DNA from: Bacteroidia bacterium
GTDB taxonomy: Bacteria > Bacteroidota > Bacteroidia > UKL13-3
Length of the DNA: 8,139 nucleotides
Direction: 5' to 3'
Assembly (NCBI GenBank): GCA_019454865.1
Contig: JACFNJ010000108.1
Span: forward strand, 587 to 8,725
In this document: one piece after another, positions 7,807 to 8,139 of the stretch
Numbering within the stretch: position 1 is the first letter of the stretch
Layout: every line of letters starts with the position of its first letter
Made by a program: the position numbers and the translations under genes
Notes under the pieces: generated by a model
The model's database searches: none
The model's input: only the letters and a program-made list of their open reading frames with translations
Told to the model about the DNA's origin: nothing

Positions 7807-8139
7807 TTATTCTATTTTTAAATCTTCAATTCCTGGTTTATAGTTTAAATCCTTTTTTTGTTTATCAGTCATGTTAATTATGCCACTTGGTAAAAGCGCA
7901 CCGGTAACATAATTTACATAATAGTTTAAAGTTCCTGGTATTTCATGTCCTACATCATCACAAGTAAAACGTAAAATAGTATCGGCTACATAAAAAGTAT
8001 AATCTGTATCAATCTTAAAAACCTTTTGACAAATGCTTCCACAAACATTTTCACAGGTATCTATACTTAATATTTTTTTATCTAAGATTTTTCCATTGGG
8101 TGTATAAACCGTTAAAATTGGAAAAAAGCAATCCCCTTT
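7807..8139 (-). CDS. Hypothetical protein, C-terminal part only (5' end beyond the window)
   Basis: A minus-strand frame is open from the right edge to a TAA at 7809-7807, giving the last 110 residues of a protein whose start lies outside the window. It begins KGDCFFPILTVYTPNGKIL and ends GIEDLKIE. The frame has natural Bacteroidota-like composition (Asp, Thr, Tyr, Asn and Lys rich, alternating hydrophobic strands), and no other frame here is as long. Five cysteines occur, three of them closely spaced (CENVCGSIC, residues 29-37 of the visible part), plus C4 and C60, which suggests disulfides in an exported protein or a metal site. I do not recognise the family. There is no T9SS tail and no transmembrane segment in the visible part. 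It converges on the permease gene with a 135-base spacer. Confidence 0.75.
   Translation of the reverse strand, partial: KGDCFFPILTVYTPNGKILDKKILSIDTCENVCGSICQKVFKIDTDYTFYVADTILRFTCDDVGHEIPGTLNYYVNYVTGALLPSGIINMTDKQKKDLNYKPGIEDLKIE

Overview
The window looks like chromosomal DNA from a member of the Bacteroidota. The sequence is AT-rich and its genes lack Shine-Dalgarno sequences. One secreted protein carries a type IX secretion (T9SS) type A C-terminal sorting domain, and the genome organisation is compact. No rRNA, tRNA, CRISPR array, insertion sequence or phage gene was seen. The genus cannot be named from this sequence alone.

Left part (1-4101, minus strand): two large secreted-protein genes in tandem, 14 bases apart and probably co-transcribed. 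The upstream gene (4101 to 1996) is complete: signal peptide, long beta-rich body, a pair of calcium-loop-like repeats, a fibronectin-III-like domain and a T9SS sorting tail. The downstream gene (1981 to beyond base 1) is cut by the window edge. It has a signal peptide, several OB-fold-like beta modules and the beginning of an Ig-like DUF5011-type repeat.

Middle (4102-4523): a 422-base divergent intergenic region. It holds a candidate Bacteroidota-type promoter for dnaB, a pair of 9-base direct repeats and no convincing gene.

Right part (4524-7671, plus strand): dnaB (replicative helicase), then a 98-residue IscA/HesB-fold protein with no cysteine at all, then a MacB/FtsX-type ABC transporter permease with a TTG start. 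The last two genes are 15 bases apart and are almost certainly co-transcribed. dnaB, 55 bases upstream, may belong to the same unit. The three do not form an obvious pathway; this looks like ordinary housekeeping clustering.

Right edge (7672-8139): a short convergent spacer with a weak AT-rich stem-loop, then the 3' end of an unrecognised minus-strand gene that continues past base 8139.

Nothing here amounts to a clear new biological system. The observations most worth following up are the cysteine-free IscA-like protein, the SSB-like acidic tip on DnaB, and the permease without a neighbouring ATPase.
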